A stretch of DNA of 19,517 nt from a bacterium (GTDB lineage Bacteria; Cyanobacteriota; Vampirovibrionia; Gastranaerophilales; Gastranaerophilaceae). Below the pieces are notes generated by a model. That model was not told where the DNA came from and ran no database searches. It worked only from the letters and a program-made list of their open reading frames with translations. The stretch spans positions 1-19,517 of the forward strand of contig JAFXYU010000165.1 of NCBI GenBank assembly GCA_017541565.1, in the 5' to 3' direction. The translations under genes were made by a program, and so were the position numbers. Of this stretch, positions 14,322 to 19,517 are shown in pieces. Position 1 is the first letter of the stretch; each line of letters begins with the position of its first letter.

Positions 14322-14415
14322 GCAGGTGATCAGGTGATTAAGTGATTAAGTGATTATAAAATTACGAAAATCATACTTGTTCAAATAGAATTTTATACTC
14401 ACTTAATCACTTGTA
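14308..14415. repeat. Octamer inverted-repeat element E (secretin-like gene / fliR gap)
   Basis: The left arm (14308-14355) has six 8-bp units; the right arm (14398-14415) has only about two. The inner 14 bases AAGTGATTAAGTGA pair perfectly with the right arm and, after one mismatch, the stem continues inward as TATAAAATT (14355-14363) with AATTTTATA (14389-14397). This gives a near-perfect 24-position hairpin with a 25-base loop, the tightest structure of the family. The left arm provides the last codons and the TGA stop of the upstream gene. Confidence 0.85.
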
Positions 14416-14431
14416 AAATAGGGAAAAACAA

Positions 14432-15211
14432 ATGGAACAAATAGTAAACCAAATATCAATTATACTTCCCGAATTTTCACGCTGGTTCTCGGCGGGATTT
14501 ATCGTATTTGCGCGCCTTTTGGGATTTATAAGATTTGCTCCCGTTTTTAACAGAAAAGAAATTGCGGGGATTGTAAAACTTGCGTTTGCCTTTATTCTGG
14601 CTGTTATTATAACTCCGATACTAAAGCCTTCTATGCCTCCGGCAACGATTTCGCCTATTTTGCTTTTGGTATTAAATTTTGCTGCCGGTGCGATAATAGG
14701 ATATATAGGGCAATTACTTATACAGGCTATTGAAGCGGGCGGCGATATGATTAATACCCAAATGGGTTTATCTTCCGCAATGGTTATGGACCCTTCCACT
14801 AACAGCCAAACGTCTATTCTGAGCCGTGTTGTTACGCTTTTGGGCTTAGTTATATTTATGGAAATCGGCGGCTTTTATTGGATGATAAATGCAATTATAA
14901 GAAGTTTTCAACTCTTTCCGATTTACGCTGTTTCAATACCCTTGGAACAAATTATTAATATGGATTATCTTGTTACAACGACCTCAAATGTTTTGTATAT
15001 AGGTTTGCAGATAGCCTCTCCGGTTCTTCTTGCAACGTTGGGACAGGATATAATCCTCGGCGTAATTTCCAAAACAGCACCTCAAGTTAACGTATTCCAA
15101 CTCAGTTTCTTATTTAAGCCTGTTTTTGGTGCAGCAATAATGATTTGGATTCTTCCTATGCTGATAAGCGTTATTTCGGACTTCTTTACCTCTTTTTCAA
15201 GCATATATTAG
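14432..15211 (+). CDS. fliR: Flagellar export gate protein FliR
   Basis: FliR completes the FliPQR export gate in the inner membrane. The 259-residue protein has about six membrane segments and typical stretches: FIVFARLLGFIRFAPVFNRKEIAGIVKL, GYIGQLLIQAIEAGGDMINTQMGLSSAMVMDPSTNSQTSIL and PVLLATLGQDIILGVISKTAPQVNVFQLSFLFKP. The length is normal. GGGAA before the ATG is a modest ribosome binding site. It is the last gene of the operon in the window; its stop is three bases from the stop of the convergent rnhB gene and no terminator lies between them. FlhB and FlhA, which would be needed for export, are not in this window. Confidence 0.96.
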   Translation: MEQIVNQISIILPEFSRWFSAGFIVFARLLGFIRFAPVFNRKEIAGIVKLAFAFILAVIITPILKPSMPPATISPILLLVLNFAAGAIIGYIGQLLIQAIEAGGDMINTQMGLSSAMVMDPSTNSQTSILSRVVTLLGLVIFMEIGGFYWMINAIIRSFQLFPIYAVSIPLEQIINMDYLVTTTSNVLYIGLQIASPVLLATLGQDIILGVISKTAPQVNVFQLSFLFKPVFGAAIMIWILPMLISVISDFFTSFSSIY

Positions 15212-15214
15212 AAC

Positions 15215-15844
15215 CTACAGCAAACTCAATTGTTTCTCAAAGTGTTTTCTTAAAAATGACGGTCTGTGATACTTTGTAAGTCCGTATTTGTCGATTGCCT
15301 CAAGATGTTCTTTTGTCAGGTATCCGGCATTTTTTGCCCAATTGTACATCGGAAATTCTTCGTGAAGTTTGAGCATGTATCTGTCGCGTGTAACTTTTGC
15401 CAAAATGCTTGCAGCGGCTATGGAGGCGGATTTCGAATCACCTTTTATTATAAATTTTTGCGGATACTTAAAATTCCTTATGAGTTTGTTTCCGTCAACC
15501 AGAACAAGAATATTGTCTGATTTTATGATTGAAGAGCAGGCAATATTCATGGCTTTTAGGGATGAATTAAGTATATTATTTTTTTCAATTTCTTCTACTT
15601 CAATGCAGATAATTTTATTGAGTGTATTATTCAATATGCAGTCATAAATTGATTCGCGCTTTTTGGGGGTGAGTTTTTTGGAATCATTCAAGATTTCCAA
15701 ATCTTTAATAAGTCCGTCCGTAACTTTTTCAAATTGTACCGCAGCAGCATAAACTCCGCCTGCAGCAGGTCCTCTGCCGGCTTCATCCGTTCCTATAACC
15801 GGAATATTAAACTGTGTATCAAAGTCAAAAAGTTCTTTGGACAT
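15215..15844 (-). CDS. rnhB: Ribonuclease HII
   Basis: RNase HII removes ribonucleotides and RNA from RNA-DNA hybrids. The 209-residue protein has the family motif VIGTDEAGRGPAAGGVYAAAV near the N-terminus (the catalytic Asp-Glu pair), LNDSKKLTPKKRE, VLVDGNK with the third Asp, and KGDSKSASIAAASILAKVTRDRYM with the fourth. NAGYLTKEHLEAIDKYGLTKYHRPSF is the usual C-terminal block. The length is standard. No Shine-Dalgarno sequence precedes the ATG; a TATTAT box ends seven bases upstream of it. It is tail-to-tail with fliR. Confidence 0.97.
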   Translation of the reverse strand: MSKELFDFDTQFNIPVIGTDEAGRGPAAGGVYAAAVQFEKVTDGLIKDLEILNDSKKLTPKKRESIYDCILNNTLNKIICIEVEEIEKNNILNSSLKAMNIACSSIIKSDNILVLVDGNKLIRNFKYPQKFIIKGDSKSASIAAASILAKVTRDRYMLKLHEEFPMYNWAKNAGYLTKEHLEAIDKYGLTKYHRPSFLRKHFEKQLSLL

Positions 15845-15851
15845 ATAATTT

Positions 15852-15880
15852 ATAATACAGTTTCAAGGGGTTAAAGTCTA
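15852..15880 (-). promoter_or_regulatory. Likely promoter of rnhB, near-leaderless
   Basis: On the minus strand TAGACT (15875-15880) and TATTAT (15852-15857) are 17 bases apart. The -10 box ends seven bases before ATG 15844, so transcription should begin at or within a base or two of the start codon. Confidence 0.5.
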
Positions 15881-15887
15881 CCATAAA

Positions 15888-17723
15888 TTAAGACATTACT
15901 AAATACCTGTCGCCAAATCTTCCTAATTCTTTACCTTGCAGGCATCCCAAATCTTTGAGTTGTTTTTTATTTTTCATTTTTATAGATTTCAGATGCCGAA
16001 TGTTTTTCAGGCTGTCAATTTCTGTATTAGTTATATCTATTGCCGCGGCCGATTCTAACTTTCCTAAATCTGTAACGGCAGAATTATATAAATTCACATT
16101 TCCGCCGACAGATTTTAATTTTCCGAGTGACTTAATATTCTCTGTTTCGTTTAAGTATAAATTGTCGCCGACTGTTTCCAATTCTCCCAAATCTTCAATA
16201 TTAGAATTTCTCAAACTCAAATCACCATTCACATGTTTCAATTTTCCCAATGATTTTAAACTTTTTGTAAATGCTAAATCTATACTTCCGTCAACTGTTT
16301 CAAGTTCTCCTAAATCTTTAAAATTTGAGCCGGAAATGAAAATACTGTCATTTATATGTTTGATATTCCCTAACGATTTTAATTGAACGTCTATTCCGCA
16401 TATTCTTCCGAGTTCTGTCAATTCTCCCAAGTCTGCGAGTTCGGAATGGTCTATATAAAGAACTCCTCCGATTTTTTTAATACCTTGCAAAGATTTTATA
16501 TACTTGTTGTTCGTTAGATAAAGACTGCCGCCGATTTCTCTGAGTTTATTAAATTTACTTATTTGAGAGTCATCAAAATCTGCATCACCTTTGATTTTTA
16601 CAACGTTTTCAAGCAATTTTGCTTCATCAATTTCCAATTCTTTTAAAGAAATATCACCAAATTGTTTTGGTTTGCCGTATGTTTCCAAAATAATATTACC
16701 GCTTTCATCAAATTCAGGACCGAAACCAAGTTCTTGCAACAATGCCTTAGTATCATTTTTTTCTGTAACAGGTTTTAGAGATTCTTTAATTTTTGTTATT
16801 TTTTCGAGTCTTTCTTCCGCTTCTTTTATCTCATGTTCTGCACTTTTGTTCAGTGTGAGTTTGTTTTCCGAAATATGTTCTTTGACAATTTTTAAATAAT
16901 CTGTCGGAATTTTGGAATTGTTCTTTTCACCCTGAATTTCTTCAATGTTATCTTCATTAAACCTTATACCTATTTTGGGTTGTCCGTTTTCCAAATAAAC
17001 ATGAAAATCACCTTTGGATAGATAAGGCTCGGCATTATAAGATTTTGTACACCATGATTTGTGAGATAACATTTGAAGCCTTTTTACATTTTCCTCAAAA
17101 TTTTCTGTGTCATTGGTTTTTGATTTTATGATAACCCACTTTGTGCCGGTTTCTCCTGTTGATATATCTTCCAAATAATGAGCCCTAAGATTGTTCTCAT
17201 AGGTTTTGGCGAAATTAAACTGACGATTTTTGTCTGCTCTTAAATCTTTTTTTAAATTATAAACGGTATCCGCAAGTACACCTTTATTTAAAATAGGCGG
17301 TATTGTATCATTGTCGGGTTTTAGATTTTTTGTGATACCGTCTGCAATAATAAGTTTTTCCGAAGAACTGTATTCCCTGTTTTCGTTTTCAAAATATTCT
17401 TTCCATTCCTTTAGCAGGGCAATCCTTTGGTTTTCCGTTTCTAATCTTCTTCCGCCGTAATTAAAATTTAAAATTTCATTACATTTTTTCTCTGCCCAAG
17501 CAAAAAAAGCATCAAGATTTTTAAATTTTTCAATCGGTACTTTATATTTATTAACAACGTAATAATCTATTCCCTCAAAAGCGCTTTTTTTCAATCCGCA
17601 AAAGTTGGGCTGATAAGTATCCAAAGCCAATTGAGAAATCTTGTATTGAGGATTTGGGCGGGTTGTTTTAAGTCCTGTTTGTTGATATGTATTTATTTTG
17701 TACGGTTGAAAAACGATTTGCAT
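15888..17723 (-). CDS. Large unknown protein with leucine-rich-like repeats
   Basis: This 611-residue protein has no signal peptide or membrane segment. The N-terminus contains YQPNFCGLKK around residues 37-46. The middle has a motif SWCTKSYNAEPYLSKGDFHVYL (about 223-244) followed by PKIGIRF and EIQGEKNN, which loosely recalls PcfJ-like/phage-associated domains; this is a weak resemblance. Residues about 395-593 form roughly ten repeats of 19-21 residues, alternating sLG-K-L and dLG-E-L forms (for example SLGKLKHVNGDLSL and DLGELETVGDNLYL). They look like bacterial leucine-rich or L-domain-type solenoids, suggesting protein binding. No ribosome binding site is apparent. It may be an effector-like or host-interaction protein, but the function is not known. 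Confidence 0.7.
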   Translation of the reverse strand: MQIVFQPYKINTYQQTGLKTTRPNPQYKISQLALDTYQPNFCGLKKSAFEGIDYYVVNKYKVPIEKFKNLDAFFAWAEKKCNEILNFNYGGRRLETENQRIALLKEWKEYFENENREYSSSEKLIIADGITKNLKPDNDTIPPILNKGVLADTVYNLKKDLRADKNRQFNFAKTYENNLRAHYLEDISTGETGTKWVIIKSKTNDTENFEENVKRLQMLSHKSWCTKSYNAEPYLSKGDFHVYLENGQPKIGIRFNEDNIEEIQGEKNNSKIPTDYLKIVKEHISENKLTLNKSAEHEIKEAEERLEKITKIKESLKPVTEKNDTKALLQELGFGPEFDESGNIILETYGKPKQFGDISLKELEIDEAKLLENVVKIKGDADFDDSQISKFNKLREIGGSLYLTNNKYIKSLQGIKKIGGVLYIDHSELADLGELTELGRICGIDVQLKSLGNIKHINDSIFISGSNFKDLGELETVDGSIDLAFTKSLKSLGKLKHVNGDLSLRNSNIEDLGELETVGDNLYLNETENIKSLGKLKSVGGNVNLYNSAVTDLGKLESAAAIDITNTEIDSLKNIRHLKSIKMKNKKQLKDLGCLQGKELGRFGDRYLVMS

Positions 17724-17774
17724 ATTTTAAATAAAACCGGTAAAAAATTTTTTTGATATGACGGGTAAATATAG

Positions 17775-17804
17775 AATAAGGCAGACATCAGTCTGCCTTA
17801 TTTT
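17775..17804 (-). terminator. Intrinsic terminator after the small exported protein gene
   Basis: A perfect 12-bp stem (17775-17786 with 17791-17802, AATAAGGCAGAC / GTCTGCCTTATT, four-base loop) begins 9 bases after the stop at 17812 on the minus strand. The stem ends TTATT and CTATATTT follows. It separates the upstream gene from the large repeat protein gene. Confidence 0.75.
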
Positions 17805-17811
17805 CTATAAA

Positions 17812-18210
17812 CTAATATGGAAATTTTACATTAATAGATACCGGTTTTTGTTGAATTTGAGCATTCAGCGGTGCTAACAATTCCGATTCCAAATACCTTG
17901 AAGGTGATACATAAATCGGTGATAATCTGAACCTTGTACCGTCTTTACGATTTGCATATATTACCATACCCTGACTTTTAGTTCTGGGAATGTTCTCCAT
18001 TTCAGAACTAAAATTCTCTATTTCAGCAATGTTGATTTTTTCCGTATATTTTATTTGTCCGTTTGATTTTGTGTGTCTTATTTCACAGATATCTTCATTA
18101 CAAATAAAAACAAATCCGGTGACATCATAATTGTTCTTGGTGTAATCAATATGTGCACATGTCATTAATGTTATAAAAATCAATAAAAATATCAGTTGTT
18201 TTTTATTCAT
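17812..18210 (-). CDS. Small exported protein or lipoprotein, unknown function
   Basis: The 132-residue protein begins MNKKQLIFLLIFITLMTCAHIDY, a clear signal sequence. The Cys at about residue 18 is preceded by L-M-T, an imperfect lipobox (Thr at -1 is unusual), so secretion as a lipoprotein is possible but unsure. The mature part has two further Cys (ICNEDICEIRH) and is rich in polar residues and beta-type sequence. No family is recognised. AGGA lies six bases before the ATG. It lies downstream of ferritin on the same strand but has its own promoter-like region with a perfect 12-bp palindrome, and a terminator follows it. Confidence 0.75.
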   Translation of the reverse strand: MNKKQLIFLLIFITLMTCAHIDYTKNNYDVTGFVFICNEDICEIRHTKSNGQIKYTEKINIAEIENFSSEMENIPRTKSQGMVIYANRKDGTRFRLSPIYVSPSRYLESELLAPLNAQIQQKPVSINVKFPY

Positions 18211-18220
18211 CTGTTATCCT

Positions 18221-18237
18221 GTTATATTTGCGCAAAT
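18221..18237 (-). promoter_or_regulatory. Perfect palindrome ATTTGCGCAAAT abutting a -10-like box
   Basis: The 12-bp palindrome (18226-18237) overlaps by one base a TATAAC box (18221-18226, minus strand). The box is 10 bases upstream of the start codon of the exported protein gene. A repressor bound here would block polymerase. The -35 hexamer is poor. Confidence 0.45.
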
Positions 18238-18283
18238 CTGGTGGTTTTAATACAGCCTAAACTATACATTTACCCCTTTACCC

Positions 18284-18793
18284 CTAACCGATTACAGGAG
18301 GGTTGAATACTCTTGCTGCAAGGTCTTTATCGAGAACTAAAAGTGCTTTTTTATCGTCACCGATAAATCTCAAAGTTGCCAAAAGTCCGCCGACATTTGC
18401 CTCTTCTTCAACCTGTTCTTTTATGTACCAGTCAAGGAGGTGTAATGCTGCTCTATCCTTTACCTCTTCCGCTACATCAGCAAGGTGGTTAATTCTTGAA
18501 GTAACGTATTCTTCGTGTTCAAGAACCTGCTCAAAAATTTCCAGAATAGATTTACCCTTAACTTCAGGCTTGTCAATAGTTCTTAAATCAATAGAGCCGC
18601 CTCTTTCGTCGAGGTAATTGAACATACCCATTGCGTGTGCTTTTTCTTCCTGAACCTGAACATCAAACCAGTTTACAAATCCCTGAAGATTCATTTCCTG
18701 AAACTTAACCTTCATAGCAAGATACAGGTATGCAGAATACAATTCCTTGTTAATCTGGTCATTGAATGCTTCTTCTAACTTTTTATCAATCAT
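18284..18793 (-). CDS. ftnA: Bacterial non-haem ferritin
   Basis: Ferritin forms a 24-subunit shell that oxidises Fe(II) and stores iron. The 169-residue four-helix protein carries the ferroxidase residues: Glu in INKELYSAYLYLAM (about residue 17), EEKAH (about 50-53), the Glu in LEHEEYVTS (about 94) and EQVEEEANVG (about 127-130). It lacks haem-binding bacterioferritin features. The frame is open to 18829, but ATG 18793 is chosen because AAGGAGG lies five bases upstream. The promoter is an extended -10 (18820-18828). Two GATAAT-type motifs lie further upstream (18930-18954), which might allow iron regulation. Confidence 0.95.
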   Translation of the reverse strand: MIDKKLEEAFNDQINKELYSAYLYLAMKVKFQEMNLQGFVNWFDVQVQEEKAHAMGMFNYLDERGGSIDLRTIDKPEVKGKSILEIFEQVLEHEEYVTSRINHLADVAEEVKDRAALHLLDWYIKEQVEEEANVGGLLATLRFIGDDKKALLVLDKDLAARVFNPPVIG

Positions 18794-18819
18794 AATAGCC
18801 TCCTTAATTCTCCTTGATA

Positions 18820-18828
18820 ATAATACCA
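18820..18828 (-). promoter_or_regulatory. Extended -10 promoter of ferritin
   Basis: On the minus strand this reads TGGTATTAT. It gives a leader of about 20 bases that contains the strong AAGGAGG site. A 7-bp inverted repeat AGTAACT / AGTTACT (18845-18851 and 18885-18891) lies over and upstream of the expected -35 region and could be an operator. Confidence 0.5.
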
Positions 18829-18947
18829 CAAAATTTGTTTAATAAGTAACTAAACTTTTATATATTTTGGTGTGTTAATGATTAAGTTACTAATATTTTT
18901 TAATTAATAAGAAAGTAAATATACAAAAAGATAGTGATAATAGTTTA

Positions 18948-18956
18948 TGATAATAT
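18948..18956 (+). promoter_or_regulatory. Extended -10 promoter of the metallophosphoesterase gene, probably leaderless
   Basis: TGATAATAT (TGn plus TAATAT) is followed by exactly six bases (TGAAGT) and then ATG 18963. It is the same nine-base string, in the same arrangement, as before the UbiA gene. No Shine-Dalgarno sequence is present. Confidence 0.6.
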
Positions 18957-18962
18957 TGAAGT

Positions 18963-19517
18963 ATGAACAAATATTTCGTTTTAGTTTTTATAATTCTTTT
19001 TATCTGGGCGTTTTTTATTGAGCCGAATTTGCTCGTCATTAAAAAATATAAATCAGACAAATTTTGCGGAAAGAAGATTGTTTTTGTCTCAGATTTTCAT
19101 ATATCCAAAGGTGACAGAGGAAGATTAAAAAGAATAGTTAATCTTATAAATAAACAAAACCCTGATTTTGTAATTTGCGGCGGAGATTATGTAAAAGGGC
19201 ATAACGGAACAACAACACTTGATATTGAAACGATTGCGGAAGAACTATCAAAAATCAATGCTCCGGTTTTTAGTGTTCTTGGAAATCATGACGGCTGGTA
19301 CGATAAGTACAAAGTAAAAACGGCTCTTGAAAAAAACGGAATAACTGTTTTGTCAAACTCCGCCAAAGAGTATGAGGGTATAGATATTGCGGGGGTTGAG
19401 GATTTGCAAACCGGCATGCCGAATACAGAAAATGCCCTTGCAGGTACGACAAGCCCGAGAATACTGGTAAGTCACACTCCCGATATTTATTATGACGTTA
19501 AAGAACACGTTGACTTA
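18963..19517 (+). CDS. Calcineurin-like metallophosphoesterase, N-terminal part (cut by window edge)
   Basis: The open frame starts at ATG 18963 and runs to the window edge, giving 185 residues. A membrane anchor (FVLVFIILFIWAFFI) is followed by the metal-binding motifs in order: VSDFHIS (Asp-x-His), CGGDYVKG (Gly-Gly-Asp), VLGNHDGWYD (Gly-Asn-His-Asp/Glu) and LVSHTPDIYYD. This order and the single N-terminal anchor match YkuE/LpxG-like phosphodiesterases; YkuE-like enzymes are membrane-bound and some relatives hydrolyse UDP-diacylglucosamine in lipid A synthesis. The substrate cannot be decided here. The gene has no ribosome binding site and is preceded by an extended -10 at six bases. The C-terminal part lies outside the window. 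Confidence 0.92.
   Translation, partial: MNKYFVLVFIILFIWAFFIEPNLLVIKKYKSDKFCGKKIVFVSDFHISKGDRGRLKRIVNLINKQNPDFVICGGDYVKGHNGTTTLDIETIAEELSKINAPVFSVLGNHDGWYDKYKVKTALEKNGITVLSNSAKEYEGIDIAGVEDLQTGMPNTENALAGTTSPRILVSHTPDIYYDVKEHVDL

Noticed and set aside
11491..14415. The repeats as a CRISPR array
   Set aside because: The units are 8 bp, contiguous without unique spacers, occur in inverted pairs and are spread between genes. No cas gene is present.
17724..17760. Leaderless start for the large repeat protein at 17723
   Set aside because: The region is AT-rich with several weak -10-like strings, none in a TGn-TAnnAT-N6 arrangement, so it was not counted among the leaderless set.

Overview
ORGANISM. 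The DNA is AT-rich and its gene set looks bacterial. It carries core flagellar/type III export genes, a UbiA-type prenyltransferase, mraY, an AsmA/TamB-like giant envelope protein (which implies an outer membrane), ferritin and RNase HII. Low GC, a Gram-negative envelope protein and an export-apparatus cluster split by small repeats suggest a gut Vampirovibrionia/Melainabacteria (Gastranaerophilales-like) genome. That placement is inference from gene content; no rRNA or other phylogenetic marker was tested.

LAYOUT. 1-551 (-): N-terminal part of a DegT/DnrJ/EryC1 sugar aminotransferase. 646-987 (+): DUF486 membrane protein. 997-7120 (-): YqeG-type HAD phosphatase, U32/TrhP-like tRNA hydroxylation protein, and a 1445-residue AsmA-like lipid-transport candidate. 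7121-7459: a 339-bp non-coding stretch with a consensus promoter, several inverted repeats and a decayed copy of the window's octamer repeat. 7460-7750 (+): small unknown protein with terminator. 7826-8809 (-): UbiA-family prenyltransferase. 8911-9870 (+): mraY. 9969-10214 (+): small unknown protein with a strong terminator. 10364-15211 (+): export-apparatus operon in the order FliM/FliN-like double-SpoA protein, fliO, fliP, a four-helix-bundle S23 gene, fliQ, a secreted pilus/secretin-N-domain-like protein, fliR. 15215-18793 (-): RNase HII, a large protein with leucine-rich-like repeats, a small exported protein, ferritin. 18963-end (+): metallophosphoesterase, cut by the window edge.

MAIN SIGNAL. 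All five gaps between the successive flagellar genes (SpoA/fliO, fliO/fliP, fliP/fliQ, fliQ/secretin-like, secretin-like/fliR) hold the same kind of element. Each element is a head-to-head inverted repeat whose arms are tandem 8-bp units of consensus ARGTGADY. Full-length arms are 39 bp (five units). The fliP/fliQ copy carries an S23-family four-helix-bundle ORF between two 39-bp arms that agree at 34 of 39 positions; the other copies are short and lack it. This looks like a mobile or proliferating element family with one gene-bearing copy and several gene-less (MITE-like) copies. S23 proteins are known from 23S rRNA intervening sequences, which are also stem-flanked and are removed by RNase III, so an mRNA-level analogue is a reasonable hypothesis. 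The arms also supply stop codons, a ribosome binding site and part of a signal peptide to the host genes.

SECOND SIGNAL. Four genes without a Shine-Dalgarno sequence (DUF486, TrhP-like, UbiA, metallophosphoesterase) start exactly 6 bases after an extended -10 box (TGn-TAnnAT-N6-ATG), and rnhB starts 7 bases after a -10 box. This suggests frequent leaderless transcription in this organism.
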